A DNA stretch of 64,000 bases, taken from contig CAVSRD010000011.1 in assembly GCA_963730315.1 (NCBI GenBank), forward strand, positions 62,001 to 126,000. Reading direction: 5' to 3'. This document shows positions 35,164 to 43,163 of this stretch, one piece after another; the first letter of the stretch is position 1, and the number at the start of each line of letters is the position of its first letter. A program made the translations under genes and the position numbers. The stretch is from VRUE01 sp963730315. GTDB lineage: Bacteria > Actinomycetota > Thermoleophilia > Solirubrobacterales > 70-9. Under the pieces are notes generated by a model. It was not told the origin of the DNA. It did not search any database and saw nothing but the letters and a program-made list of their open reading frames with translations.

Positions 35164-35920
35164 GCCGGTAGCCGCGCGAGAAGAGACGCAGGTTGACCGC
35201 GAAGAGGGCCGCGGTCGCCGCGGTCAGCGCGAGGAGCGAGAGCGCGACGCTGACTTCGGTGAAGCCGACGAAGCCGTAGCGGACCAGGTTGATCATGTAG
35301 AAGAGCGGGTTGAAGTGGGTCAGGGTCTGGAAGGGCTCGGGCAGCAGGGTGGCGGAGTAGAAGACACCGCCGAGGAAGATCAGCGGCTGCAGGACGAAGG
35401 TCTGCGCGAAGGCGACGTCGTCGAACTGTTCGGCGCGGACGCCGATCAGCACGCCGAGCTGGGCGAAGAAGAAGCCGACCAGGAAGAGCGACGGGAGAAG
35501 GACGAGGATGTGGTCGACCGGCAGGTCGACCAGCAGCGAGGCGGCGACGAAGGTCAGCGTCGCGACCATCAGGCCGCGCATCAATCCGCCCAGCGAGAAG
35601 GCGAGCAGCAGCTCCAGCGGGGAGGCGGGCGAGGAGAGCTGGTCCTGGATCGCCCCCTGGAATTTCTGCTGCAGGATCGAGGCGGAGTTGTTGGCGAAGG
35701 AGTTGATCGAGAAGGACATCATGATCAGGCCCGGGATCACGAAGACCACGTAGTCGATCCCGTGCAGTTTGCCGACCCGCGAGCCGAGCGCCGCGCCGAA
35801 CACGCTGATGTAGAGGAAGGTTTCCAGCAGCGGCGCGCCGACCGTCTGCTTCTTGATCTTCATGAAGCGGTTGACCTCGCGCCGCCAGAGGGTCGTGAAG
35901 CGGATCTGGCCGGCGCTCAC
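35153..35920 (-). CDS. ABC-2-type exporter permease
   Basis: 255 residues; six membrane helices in the DrrB/NodJ layout, with a coupling region KFQGAIQDQLSSPASPLELL and the membrane-embedded FLGGVFYSATLLPEPFQTLT helix typical of ABC-2 exporters. The GTG at 35920 shares GTGA with the ATPase stop, so translation is coupled. An upstream reading to 36160 would translate antisense-frame ATPase sequence and is not supported. Confidence 0.87.
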   Translation of the reverse strand: MSAGQIRFTTLWRREVNRFMKIKKQTVGAPLLETFLYISVFGAALGSRVGKLHGIDYVVFVIPGLIMMSFSINSFANNSASILQQKFQGAIQDQLSSPASPLELLLAFSLGGLMRGLMVATLTFVAASLLVDLPVDHILVLLPSLFLVGFFFAQLGVLIGVRAEQFDDVAFAQTFVLQPLIFLGGVFYSATLLPEPFQTLTHFNPLFYMINLVRYGFVGFTEVSVALSLLALTAATAALFAVNLRLFSRGYRLRA

Positions 35921-36711
35921 GTCGCACTCACCTCGACGTGCGAGCGCGACAGCTCGCGGCGGCCGACCAGCGCCAGGTACGCGTCCTCGAGGTTGGCGAC
36001 GCCGAAGCGCGCCGCCAGCTCGGCGCTCGTCCCCTCGCCGACGATCTGCCCCTCGGCGATGAAGGCGATCCGGTCGCAGAGCTGCTCGGCCTCCTCCAGG
36101 TAGTGCGTGGTGAGCAGGATCGTCGTCCCCTCCTGGTTGATCCGCTGCACGTAGTGCCACAGCTCGAGGCGCAGCTCGACGTCGACCCCGGCGGTCGGCT
36201 CGTCGAGGATCAGCAGGCGCGGCCGGTGCATCACCGCCCGGGCGAGGATCAGCCGCCGTTTCATCCCGCCCGAGAGGGTGCGGGTGCGTTCGTCGCGCTT
36301 CTCGGTCAGCGAGAAGGTCTCCAGCAGCTCGGCGGTGCGCTCGCGCCGCTCGCGCTTCGGCATCCCGAAGTAGCCGGCGTGGTAGTCGAGCGTCTCCTCG
36401 GTGGTCAGGAACCAGTCGAGGTTCAGCTCCTGCGGGGCGAGCCCGACCGCCTGGCGAGCCGCCCCGTAGTCGGCGATCGCGTCGTGGCCGAAGACGTGGA
36501 TCGCGCCCCCGGTCGGCTGCGCCAGCCCGGTCGTGCAGTGGATCAGGGTCGACTTGCCCGCCCCGTTCGGCCCCAGCAGCCCGAACAGCTCGCCCGGCTC
36601 GATCGCGAGTGAGACGCCGCGCAGCGCCTCGACCCCGGTCTCGTAGCGCTTGACGAGGTCGGTCACCTGGAGAGCCTTCTCGGGCACGATGTCCTGGAGC
36701 ACAGCGCCCAA
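35917..36711 (-). CDS. ABC exporter ATP-binding protein, DrrA/CcmA-type
   Basis: 264 residues with Walker A GLLGPNGAGKSTL, Q-loop (LAPQELNLD), signature LSGGMKRRLILARA, Walker B LLILDEPTAGVD and LTTHYLEEAEQLCDR. The LSGGMKRR signature and THYLEEAE are characteristic of the drug/polyketide-antibiotic exporter class. Pairs with the overlapping permease. A short intergenic gap of 71 bp separates it from the divergent exonuclease gene. Confidence 0.92.
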   Translation of the reverse strand: MGAVLQDIVPEKALQVTDLVKRYETGVEALRGVSLAIEPGELFGLLGPNGAGKSTLIHCTTGLAQPTGGAIHVFGHDAIADYGAARQAVGLAPQELNLDWFLTTEETLDYHAGYFGMPKRERRERTAELLETFSLTEKRDERTRTLSGGMKRRLILARAVMHRPRLLILDEPTAGVDVELRLELWHYVQRINQEGTTILLTTHYLEEAEQLCDRIAFIAEGQIVGEGTSAELAARFGVANLEDAYLALVGRRELSRSHVEVSAT

Positions 36712-36782
36712 ACCTAGACGACCGCCGACTTCGGCCGGGCGACCGACTTTCGAGTCGTCGACCGCGCCCTTAAGGTGGGCCG

Positions 36783-37661
36783 GTGCCCGCGCCGCTGCTT
36801 GCCGTCGACGCTCCCTCGATGCTGTTCCGGGCCTTCTACGCGCTGCCCGACTCGATCGTCGGGCCGGACGGCGGCCCCGTCAACGCGCTGCTCGGCGCCG
36901 CCAACCTGATCGTGCGGGAGGTCGTGGCGCACGAGCCGCGCGCGGTCGTCCTCTGCTTCGGGCCCGACGCGGCCTCCTACCGAACCGAGCTGTACCCGGC
37001 CTACCATGCCGACCGGCCCGACCTCCCCGAGGGCCTCGCCCCGCAATGGGCCGAGAGCGGCGCGTTCTTCGAGGCCTTCGGCTGGACCGTGGCGAGGAGC
37101 CAGTCGCTGGAGGCCGACGACCTGCTCGGCAGCTTCGCCCGGCGCGAGGCCGAGGCGGGCGGCCAAGCGCTGCTGCTGACCGGCGACCGCGACATGTACC
37201 AGTGCGCCGCCGAGCGGGTCACCGTGCTCTACGTGCGGACCGGCAGCAGGGGCGCCGAGGAGGTGACGCCGAAGGGGGTGCGGGAGCGCTACGGCGTCGA
37301 CCCCGAGCAGGTCCCCGACTTCATCGCCCTGCGCGGCGACCCCGCCGACGGCCTGCCCGGCGCCAGGGGCGTCGGCCCGAAGACGGCGGCCGAGCTGCTG
37401 CGCCGCCACGACTCGCTGGAGCGGGTGCTCGACGAGGCGATCCGCGAGCCGCGTCCGAAGCTGCGCGGCGCCCTGCTCGACGCCCGCGAGCAGCTGCTCG
37501 CCTTCAAGGAGATCGCCACGCTGCGGGACGCCAACGTCGACCGCCCCCCGGACCGGCCCACCGACTGGGCCGGTGCCGCCGCGGCGGCCCAGGAGCGAGG
37601 CATGAACCGCCTCGCCGAGCGGCTCGAAAGCCGCGCCGATTCCGGACGCGCCGGCGATTGA
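36783..37661 (+). CDS. Stand-alone 5'-3' exonuclease (flap-type, Pol I-like N-domain)
   Basis: 292 residues. LLAVDAPSMLFRAFYALP is the first metal-binding segment; YKAE-like EADDLLGSFA, TGDRDMYQC and LRGDPADGLPGARGVGPKTAAELL (helix-3-turn-helix) complete the FEN/Pol I exonuclease site. No polymerase domain follows, so it is a separate enzyme for Okazaki-type flap or RNA-primer removal and repair. The GTG-less start is an ATG-equivalent at 36783 (GTG), directly before the PAPLLAVD strand. Confidence 0.88.
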   Translation: MPAPLLAVDAPSMLFRAFYALPDSIVGPDGGPVNALLGAANLIVREVVAHEPRAVVLCFGPDAASYRTELYPAYHADRPDLPEGLAPQWAESGAFFEAFGWTVARSQSLEADDLLGSFARREAEAGGQALLLTGDRDMYQCAAERVTVLYVRTGSRGAEEVTPKGVRERYGVDPEQVPDFIALRGDPADGLPGARGVGPKTAAELLRRHDSLERVLDEAIREPRPKLRGALLDAREQLLAFKEIATLRDANVDRPPDRPTDWAGAAAAAQERGMNRLAERLESRADSGRAGD

Positions 37662-37676
37662 ACGCCCGGGACCGGC

Positions 37677-39197
37677 TCAGGCGGCGAGCTTTTCCAGCGG
37701 CCGGGTCTCGGGCGCCGGGCTGGAGAACCGCATCGTGCCGTCGTCGATCGCGCCGTACCTGAGCGTCCGCAGGTCGAGGGCGTAGTTCTGCCGCAGTCGC
37801 CACGGCTGCCTGGTGCCCTGCTTGGGCAGCTGGTCGCGCGAGCGCAGGACGTAGCCGGCGGTCAGGTCGAGCAGCGGCTCCTCGGCAACCTCCGTATCGG
37901 TGAGCTGCGGCACGCACTGGCTGTAGCCGTGGGCGTCCATGTGGTTGAGCAGCCGGCAGACGTATTCGGAGCTGAGGTCGGCCTTCAACGTCCAGGAGGC
38001 GTTGGTGTAGCCGAGGGTGAAGGCGAAGTTCGGCACGCCGCTCAGCATCGCGCCCTTGTAGGTCATCGCCTTCGAGAGGTCCGGCTCGCGGCCGTCGACG
38101 GCCACTTGCATCCCCCCGAGGAACAGCAGGTTGAGGCCGGTGGCGGTGACGATCAGGTCGGCTTCCAGCTCCTCGCCGGAACGCAGCTCGATCCCCCGCT
38201 CGGTGAAGGTCTCGATCCGGTCGGTGACGATCGAGGCCCGCCCGGCGGAGATCGCCTCGAACAGGTCCCCGTCGGGGATCAGGCAGAGGCGCTGGTCCCA
38301 GGGCTCGTAGCGGGGCTTGAAGTGCGTGTCCACGTCGTAGCCGGGCGGCAGCGCCTCTTCGGCCGCCCTGCGCAGGCGCCTCTTCACGAAGCTCGGCCGG
38401 CGCCGGCTGAGCCGGTAGACGAGCATCTGGAGCAGGACGTTTTTCCAGCGTATGACCGGATAGGCGAGCCGGTCCGGCAGCACCCGGCGCAGGGCGCGGG
38501 CGATCGGGTCCTCGCCGGGCAGCGAGATGACGTAGGTCGGCGAGCGCTGCAGCATCGTCACGTGCTCGGCCCGCTCGGCCAGCGCCGGCACCAGGGTCAC
38601 CGCGGTCGCGCCGCTGCCGATCACCACGACCCGCTTGCCCTCGTAGTCGAGGTCCTCGGGCCAGTGCTGCGGATGCACGACGCGGCCCGCGAAGCGCTCC
38701 CTTCCCTCGAACTGCGGGGTGTAGCCTTCGTCGTAGCGGTAGTAGCCGCTGCAGATCAGCAGGAAGTCGCAGCTGAGGCGTACGGTCTCCCCCGTGTCGG
38801 AGCGCTCCGCCTCAACCGTCCAGCGGGACTCGGCGCTCGACCACTCGGCGCGCACGACGCGATGGTGGAAGCGGACCTTCTCGTCGATCCCATAGTCGCG
38901 CGCCGTCTCGCGAACGTAGCGCAGGATCGACGGGCCGTCGGCGATCGCCTTTTCCTCCTTCCACGGCTTGAACCGGTAGCCCAGCGTGTGCATGTCGGAG
39001 TCGGAGCGGACGCCCGGGTAGCGGAAGAGGTCCCAGGTACCGCCGAGGTCGTCCCGCGCCTCGAGAATCGCGTAGCGCTTCCCCGGGCAGCGCTCCTGGA
39101 GGTGGTAGCCGGCGCCGATCCCGGAAAGGCCGGCGCCGACGATCAGCACATCGAGATGTTCCGGCGACGCCTCGGCCACGGGATCGAATTGTCGCAT
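37677..39197 (-). CDS. Flavin-containing Baeyer-Villiger-type monooxygenase
   Basis: 506 residues. N-terminal FAD motif IVGAGLSGIGAGYHL, NADPH motif VVIGSGATAVTLVPAL, and between them the family fingerprint FAGRVVHPQHWP (F-x-G-x3-H-x3-W-P). YPGVRSDSDMHTLGY is also typical of the EthA-like branch. It would insert oxygen into ketones or oxidise heteroatoms. A 14-bp palindrome sits 2 bp upstream of the ATG, consistent with a TetR-type repressor acting on this gene. Confidence 0.92.
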   Translation of the reverse strand: MRQFDPVAEASPEHLDVLIVGAGLSGIGAGYHLQERCPGKRYAILEARDDLGGTWDLFRYPGVRSDSDMHTLGYRFKPWKEEKAIADGPSILRYVRETARDYGIDEKVRFHHRVVRAEWSSAESRWTVEAERSDTGETVRLSCDFLLICSGYYRYDEGYTPQFEGRERFAGRVVHPQHWPEDLDYEGKRVVVIGSGATAVTLVPALAERAEHVTMLQRSPTYVISLPGEDPIARALRRVLPDRLAYPVIRWKNVLLQMLVYRLSRRRPSFVKRRLRRAAEEALPPGYDVDTHFKPRYEPWDQRLCLIPDGDLFEAISAGRASIVTDRIETFTERGIELRSGEELEADLIVTATGLNLLFLGGMQVAVDGREPDLSKAMTYKGAMLSGVPNFAFTLGYTNASWTLKADLSSEYVCRLLNHMDAHGYSQCVPQLTDTEVAEEPLLDLTAGYVLRSRDQLPKQGTRQPWRLRQNYALDLRTLRYGAIDDGTMRFSSPAPETRPLEKLAA

Positions 39198-39199
39198 GT

Positions 39200-39213
39200 T
39201 GGCTGGTCAGCCA
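39200..39213. promoter_or_regulatory. Palindromic operator upstream of the monooxygenase
   Basis: TGGCTGGTCAGCCA is a 6+6 bp perfect dyad with a 2-nt centre, 2 bp upstream of the monooxygenase ATG. Its size and TGACCAG-like core resemble TetR-family operators. No regulator gene is adjacent. Confidence 0.4.
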
Positions 39214-39280
39214 GTGTGACGAGGCGCATTGCGGACCTGGAGCGGACGGAGGACTCCGGGGAGCCGAGATACAACTCCCT

Positions 39281-39303
39281 ACCGGGTTCTGACCCGGTCT
39301 TTT
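39281..39303 (+). terminator. Hairpin with T-tract in the monooxygenase/NHL divergent region
   Basis: ACCGGGT-TCTG-ACCCGGT forms a perfect 7-bp stem followed by CTTTT, the layout of an intrinsic terminator on the plus strand. It lies between two divergent genes, where no plus-strand gene ends, so it could be an attenuator in the leader of the NHL gene or a barrier against antisense reading. Confidence 0.55.
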
Positions 39304-39373
39304 CGGATATCTGGCCAAGCCGGACGGATGCCCTAGCCGCCCTGGCGTCGCCACCGCCGATCACGAGTGCACG

Positions 39374-40597
39374 ATGACCCCCGCCTATCCAGCCGGTTGG
39401 CAGCCCACTGCCTCGATCCGAGCGGCGGCGCTGCTCCTGGCCGCCGTCCTCGCCGCGGCGCTCCTCTTCGCCGCCCCCGCCAGTGCCTCGTTCGGCTTCA
39501 TCGCGACATGGGGCGGCACCGGCACCGGCCCCGGGCAGTTCAACTCACCCTCCGGCATCGTCACCGACTCGGAGGGCAACGTATACGTCGCCGACACGTT
39601 CAACAACCGGATCCAGGCGTTCGACCACTGCCACGAATTCGCCGGCCAGTGGGGAACGTTCGGCAGCGGAGACGGGCAGCTCAACTCACCGCTGGGCGTC
39701 GCGATCGACTCGCTCGACCGTCTCTACGTGGCCGACACCAACAACAACAGGATCGAGGTCTTCGACCCATCCGGCAACTACATCGGCAAGTGGGGGGGCT
39801 TCGGCAGCGGCGATGGCCAGTTCAGGCTCCCGTTCGACGTCGCGACCGGACCGAATGGCGAGGTGTACGTCGCCGACACCGACAACAACCGGATCGAGGA
39901 GTTCGACTCCGCGGGCAGCTTCGCCCGCAAGTGGGGGGGCTTCGGCAGCGGGGACGGGCAGTTCAACACCCCGTTCGCGGTGGCCACGGGGCCGCAGGGC
40001 GAGGTCTACGTCGCCGACACGTTCAACAACCGGATCCAGGAGTTCGACCCTGCCGGCAGCTTCGTCCGCAAGTGGGGGGGCTTCGGCAGCGGGGACGGGC
40101 AGTTCCGCTCGCCGCGCGGGGTCGCCGTCGACTCGCAGGGCGAGGTCTACGTCGCCGACACCAATAACGACAGGATCCAGGAGTTCGATTCCGCCGGCAG
40201 CTTCGTCCGCAAGTGGGGGTCCTTCGGCTCGGAGATCGAACAATTCCACTTCGCCGCCGGGGTCGCCACCGACCAGCGCGACGACGTGTACGTCGCCGAG
40301 AGCTTCCCCAACAGCAGGATCCAGCTCTTCGGCGAGCCGCGCCCGACCATCCCCGAGCTGACCGAAGCGGTCGCGGCGCTCGGCCTGCCGCAGGGCTTCG
40401 AGAGAAGCCTCGAGGCGAAGCTCCAAGCGGCGCAGGCGGCGCTCGACCGGGGGCAGACCGGCAGCGCCGGCAACAGCATCGGGGCGCTGCTAGCCGAGCT
40501 GGAAGCGCAGAGCGGCAAGCAGCTCTCCGCCGAGACGGCGGGGGACCTAATCGCGGACGCGCAGGCGGCTGAGCGTTCGCTCGGCTGCCCGTCCTAG
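39374..40597 (+). CDS. Secreted NHL-repeat beta-propeller protein
   Basis: 407 residues. A signal peptide (hydrophobic core about residues 15-35, ASAS cleavage region) precedes six NHL repeats of exactly 47 residues: unit core GEVYVADTxNNRIQEFD then GSFxRKWGGFGSGDGQF. The sixth is degenerate. The C-terminal ~80 residues are a small helical FIVAR-like domain. Propellers of this kind usually bind ligands or partners outside the cell; no enzymatic residues are evident. A strong hairpin follows the stop. Confidence 0.88.
   Translation: MTPAYPAGWQPTASIRAAALLLAAVLAAALLFAAPASASFGFIATWGGTGTGPGQFNSPSGIVTDSEGNVYVADTFNNRIQAFDHCHEFAGQWGTFGSGDGQLNSPLGVAIDSLDRLYVADTNNNRIEVFDPSGNYIGKWGGFGSGDGQFRLPFDVATGPNGEVYVADTDNNRIEEFDSAGSFARKWGGFGSGDGQFNTPFAVATGPQGEVYVADTFNNRIQEFDPAGSFVRKWGGFGSGDGQFRSPRGVAVDSQGEVYVADTNNDRIQEFDSAGSFVRKWGSFGSEIEQFHFAAGVATDQRDDVYVAESFPNSRIQLFGEPRPTIPELTEAVAALGLPQGFERSLEAKLQAAQAALDRGQTGSAGNSIGALLAELEAQSGKQLSAETAGDLIADAQAAERSLGCPS
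39509..40342 (+). repeat. 141-bp in-frame tandem repeats encoding NHL blades
   Basis: The TGGGG anchor recurs at 39509, 39650, 39791, 39932, 40073 and 40214, always 141 bp apart with no indel. Central copies are much more alike than the outer two, which suggests recent amplification or gene conversion of blades 3-5. Confidence 0.9.
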
Positions 40598-40634
40598 CAC
40601 CAGGGCCGCCCGAGGGCGGCCCTGGCCTGGTGCT
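40596..40634. terminator. GC-rich terminator-like hairpin after the NHL gene
   Basis: CAGGGCCGCC (40601-40610) and GGCGGCCCTG (40615-40624) form a perfect 10-bp stem with a CGAG loop, extended by AGCACC/TGGTGCT outer arms. It starts within the NHL stop codon, and could end that transcript or one coming from the opposite strand. Confidence 0.75.
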
Positions 40635-40738
40635 TGCAGACGAACGCGAGAACCACGAGCGGGTGGGACGAAGCCCGCCTCCCTGCGCTCGCCGGTGCCC
40701 GGGGCGGATTCCACCGGGCGCCCGAACCAGTGCGGCGC

Positions 40739-40783
40739 CTAGCGGCCCTGCACCTCCAGAGTCCCGTCAAGCATGTGAATCAA
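40739..40783 (-). CDS. Candidate 14-residue micro-ORF with extended Shine-Dalgarno
   Basis: On the minus strand GAAAGGAGGTGGTCC (40788-40802) is complementary to 15 nt of the usual 16S rRNA 3' end, with one G-U pair. TTG at 40783 lies 10 nt past AGGAGG and opens MIHMLDGTLEVQGR before a TAG; an in-frame ATG is at 40774. It sits in the 243-bp gap downstream of an ABC operon, with the strong hairpin at 40596-40634 as a possible end. It may encode a micro-peptide or be part of a regulatory RNA. Expression is unproven. Confidence 0.35.
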   Translation of the reverse strand: MIHMLDGTLEVQGR

Positions 40784-40840
40784 GTTAGGACCACCTCCTT
40801 TCTCTGGTGATCCCGATTGAAGCAGATCGCCGAGGCGCCG

Positions 40841-41572
40841 TCAGACGTCGCGCCGCCGCTCGACGCCGACGCCGATCGCGGTGAGCAGGCCTGCGTAGAG
40901 GGCCATCAAGGCGATCGCCGAGCCGAAGCGCGGGAGGTTCCCCTGGTGCACGTCGGGGTTGTTCAGCACTTCGGCTGCCGCCGTGAACGAGTACTCGCTG
41001 TAGAAGGAGACCGACCCGAGGATCGAGTCGATGACGAACAGCCCGACGAAGGCGACGCCGACGCCGATCGCGACCGAGCGCGAGAGCACCCCAATCGCCA
41101 CGCCGACCACCGCGAAGCCGGCGTAGGCGATCATCGTGCCGTAGTCGTAGTGGAGGGCGGTGCCGAAGCCGGCGTCCCAGTTGCCGCCCCCCCCGAGGGC
41201 GAACCAGATCACCGCGACGAGCCGGGCCAGCGGCACCGAGAACAGGCCGATCCCCGCGGCGATCGCCAGCGCGACCACCGCCTTGGCGAGGACCACCCGC
41301 CGGCGGTCGGCGGTCACCGTGTAGGTGGAGACGATCGACTTGGAGCCGTACTCGTTCGCGGCCAGCAGCACGCCGATGATCGTCACCACGACCAGGGTCA
41401 GCCCCGATCCGGACATCACGTCGAGCGTCTGCCGCCCGGCCCCCGTGCCGTCGTAGCCGATCGCGCCGGTCAGCGCCTGGGCGATCATGCCGATCACGGC
41501 GAGCCCGACCAGCAGCCAGGTCGATCTGAGGCTGCGGGCCTTGATCCACTCGGCGGCTATCTGGTGGCCCAT
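40841..41572 (-). CDS. ABC-2 family transporter permease
   Basis: 243 residues, six membrane helices; ANEYGSKSIVSTYTVTADRRRVVLAKA is the conserved loop of the ABC-2 group that pairs with BcrA-like ATPases (antibiotic or bacteriocin export). Its ATG shares one base with the stop of the ATPase gene (TGATG). Substrate unknown. A 243-bp gap with the micro-ORF/hairpin cassette follows. Confidence 0.85.
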   Translation of the reverse strand: MGHQIAAEWIKARSLRSTWLLVGLAVIGMIAQALTGAIGYDGTGAGRQTLDVMSGSGLTLVVVTIIGVLLAANEYGSKSIVSTYTVTADRRRVVLAKAVVALAIAAGIGLFSVPLARLVAVIWFALGGGGNWDAGFGTALHYDYGTMIAYAGFAVVGVAIGVLSRSVAIGVGVAFVGLFVIDSILGSVSFYSEYSFTAAAEVLNNPDVHQGNLPRFGSAIALMALYAGLLTAIGVGVERRRDV

Positions 41573-42453
41573 CAGCGCCCCTTGCCCGCGGTCAGCTCCA
41601 TGTAGCGCTGCTCGAGGTCCTGCTGCTCGATGCCCAGCGCCGATAGCGCCACTCCCGCCTCGAGGGCGATCTCGCCGACCCGATCGGCGTTCAGGCCGCT
41701 GATGCTGAGCTGCTCGCCACTGCGTACCGCCTTGCCGCCGCCGCGCTCCACTGCATCGGCGAGCCGGTCTGCCTGATTCGCCCGCGCGATCACCGTCCGT
41801 CCCCCGGCCAGCTCGCCGACCGCGAACTCGCTGACCAGCTGGCCTTCGGCGATCACCACCACGGTGTCGACCGTCGCCTGCATCTCGGCGAGGATGTGAC
41901 TGGAGACGAAGACGGTCTTGCCCTCCTCGTGGGCGAGCCGGCGCAGCGCCTTGCGCAGCCAGACGATGCCTTCCGGATCGAGGCCGTTGGCGGGCTCGTC
42001 GAGGATCAGGACCTGCGGGTCGCCGAGCAGCGCCTGGGCGAGCGAGAGGCGCTGGCGCATCCCCAGCGAGTACTTGCCGACCCGCCGGTCGGGGGCGTCG
42101 CTCAGCCCGACCGTCTCCAGCACCTCGCCGGCCCGGCTCGCCGGCAGGCCGGCGGCCGCACAGCTGGCCCGCAGGCTCGCCCGCGCGGAGCGGCCGTCGT
42201 GGAAGGCTCCTCCGTCGAGGACGGCGCCGACCGCAGTGGCCGGGTTTCCGAGCCGGCGGAACGGCTTGCCGGCGACGAGCGCCTGCCCCCCATCGGGCTC
42301 CGCGAGGCCGAGGATCATGCTGATCGTCGTCGTCTTGCCGGCGCCGTTGGGCCCGAGGAAACCGGTCACCCGGCCGGCCTCGGCCGCGAAGCTGAGCTGC
42401 TTCACGGCCGTGAAATGCCGGTATTCCTTGGTCAGTTCCTCTGCCTGGATCAC
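41572..42453 (-). CDS. ABC transporter ATP-binding protein, BcrA-type
   Basis: 293 residues with Walker A GPNGAGKTTT, signature YSLGMRQRLSLAQALL, Walker B LILDEPANGLDPEGI and SSHILAEMQ. YSLGMRQRL and DEPANGLDPEGI are hallmarks of the BcrA/NatA-like family that confers resistance to cell-envelope antibiotics. Start of a two-gene operon with the adjoining permease. A divergent 115-bp region separates it from the DUF308 gene. Confidence 0.92.
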   Translation of the reverse strand: MIQAEELTKEYRHFTAVKQLSFAAEAGRVTGFLGPNGAGKTTTISMILGLAEPDGGQALVAGKPFRRLGNPATAVGAVLDGGAFHDGRSARASLRASCAAAGLPASRAGEVLETVGLSDAPDRRVGKYSLGMRQRLSLAQALLGDPQVLILDEPANGLDPEGIVWLRKALRRLAHEEGKTVFVSSHILAEMQATVDTVVVIAEGQLVSEFAVGELAGGRTVIARANQADRLADAVERGGGKAVRSGEQLSISGLNADRVGEIALEAGVALSALGIEQQDLEQRYMELTAGKGR

Positions 42454-42568
42454 ACGGATGCCTCGCCTCGGACGCGGACCGCTTCCTCCCGAACCGGCTC
42501 GAAGACTAGCGCTCAGGACGGTCTCGCCATAGGGTGCACTTGCTACTTCGTCTCGAATGGAGGAAACG

Positions 42569-43132
42569 ATGACCGAGACCCCCTACGAAGCGGAAGTGAA
42601 GGAATTCACCTGGGGCTGGTGGATGATCGTGCTTGTCGGCCTGCTCAGCGTGGCGGCAGGGGTGGTGATCCTGTTCAAGCCCAGCGACAGCCTCGCGACG
42701 CTGGCCGTCATCGCCGGCATCTTCCTGCTGGCAGACGGCCTCCTCGAGATGATCGCATCGCTCTCGCGGAGCACCCCCAACCGCGGCATGACCGCGCTGT
42801 TCGGAGTCCTCACCGCGGTGATCGGGGTGCTGCTGATCCGCCACCCGATCGGTGGCGTCGCCGCGGTCGCGCTGCTGATCGGGATCTGGCTGATCGCCGT
42901 CGGCGTGATCCGCATCGCAACCGCGTTCGAGGAGTACGAGCACCGCGGCTGGCACGCCTTCGCCGGGGCGCTGGAGCTGATCGCCGGCATCGTGATCGTC
43001 GCGACGCCGAGCATCGGCTTCGCGACGCTGGCGATCCTGGTCGGCGTCGGCTTCATCCTCAACGGCATCGGGATGACCGCCCTCGGCTGGGGCATGCGCG
43101 GGCTGAGGCGGGAGGCCTCGAGGCCTGTCTGA
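42569..43132 (+). CDS. HdeD-like DUF308 membrane protein
   Basis: 187 residues with six membrane helices arranged as three repeats of the DUF308 hairpin (LLSVAAGVVILFKPSDSLATLAVIAGIFL, AVIGVLLIRHPIGG and ALELIAGIVIVATPS being the recognisable repeat starts). Related to HdeD acid-resistance membrane proteins; function in actinobacteria unknown. The ATG at 42569 is preferred to 42557 because GGAGGAA lies 5 nt before it. Confidence 0.82.
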   Translation: MTETPYEAEVKEFTWGWWMIVLVGLLSVAAGVVILFKPSDSLATLAVIAGIFLLADGLLEMIASLSRSTPNRGMTALFGVLTAVIGVLLIRHPIGGVAAVALLIGIWLIAVGVIRIATAFEEYEHRGWHAFAGALELIAGIVIVATPSIGFATLAILVGVGFILNGIGMTALGWGMRGLRREASRPV

Positions 43133-43163
43133 AGCATCTCGGCTCCCAGCCGGGGCGGGCTGA

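Noticed and set aside
40788..40803. Plus-strand sequence looking like the 3' end of 16S rRNA
   Set aside because: Only about 16 nt match and no rRNA lies upstream; better explained as a strong minus-strand Shine-Dalgarno.
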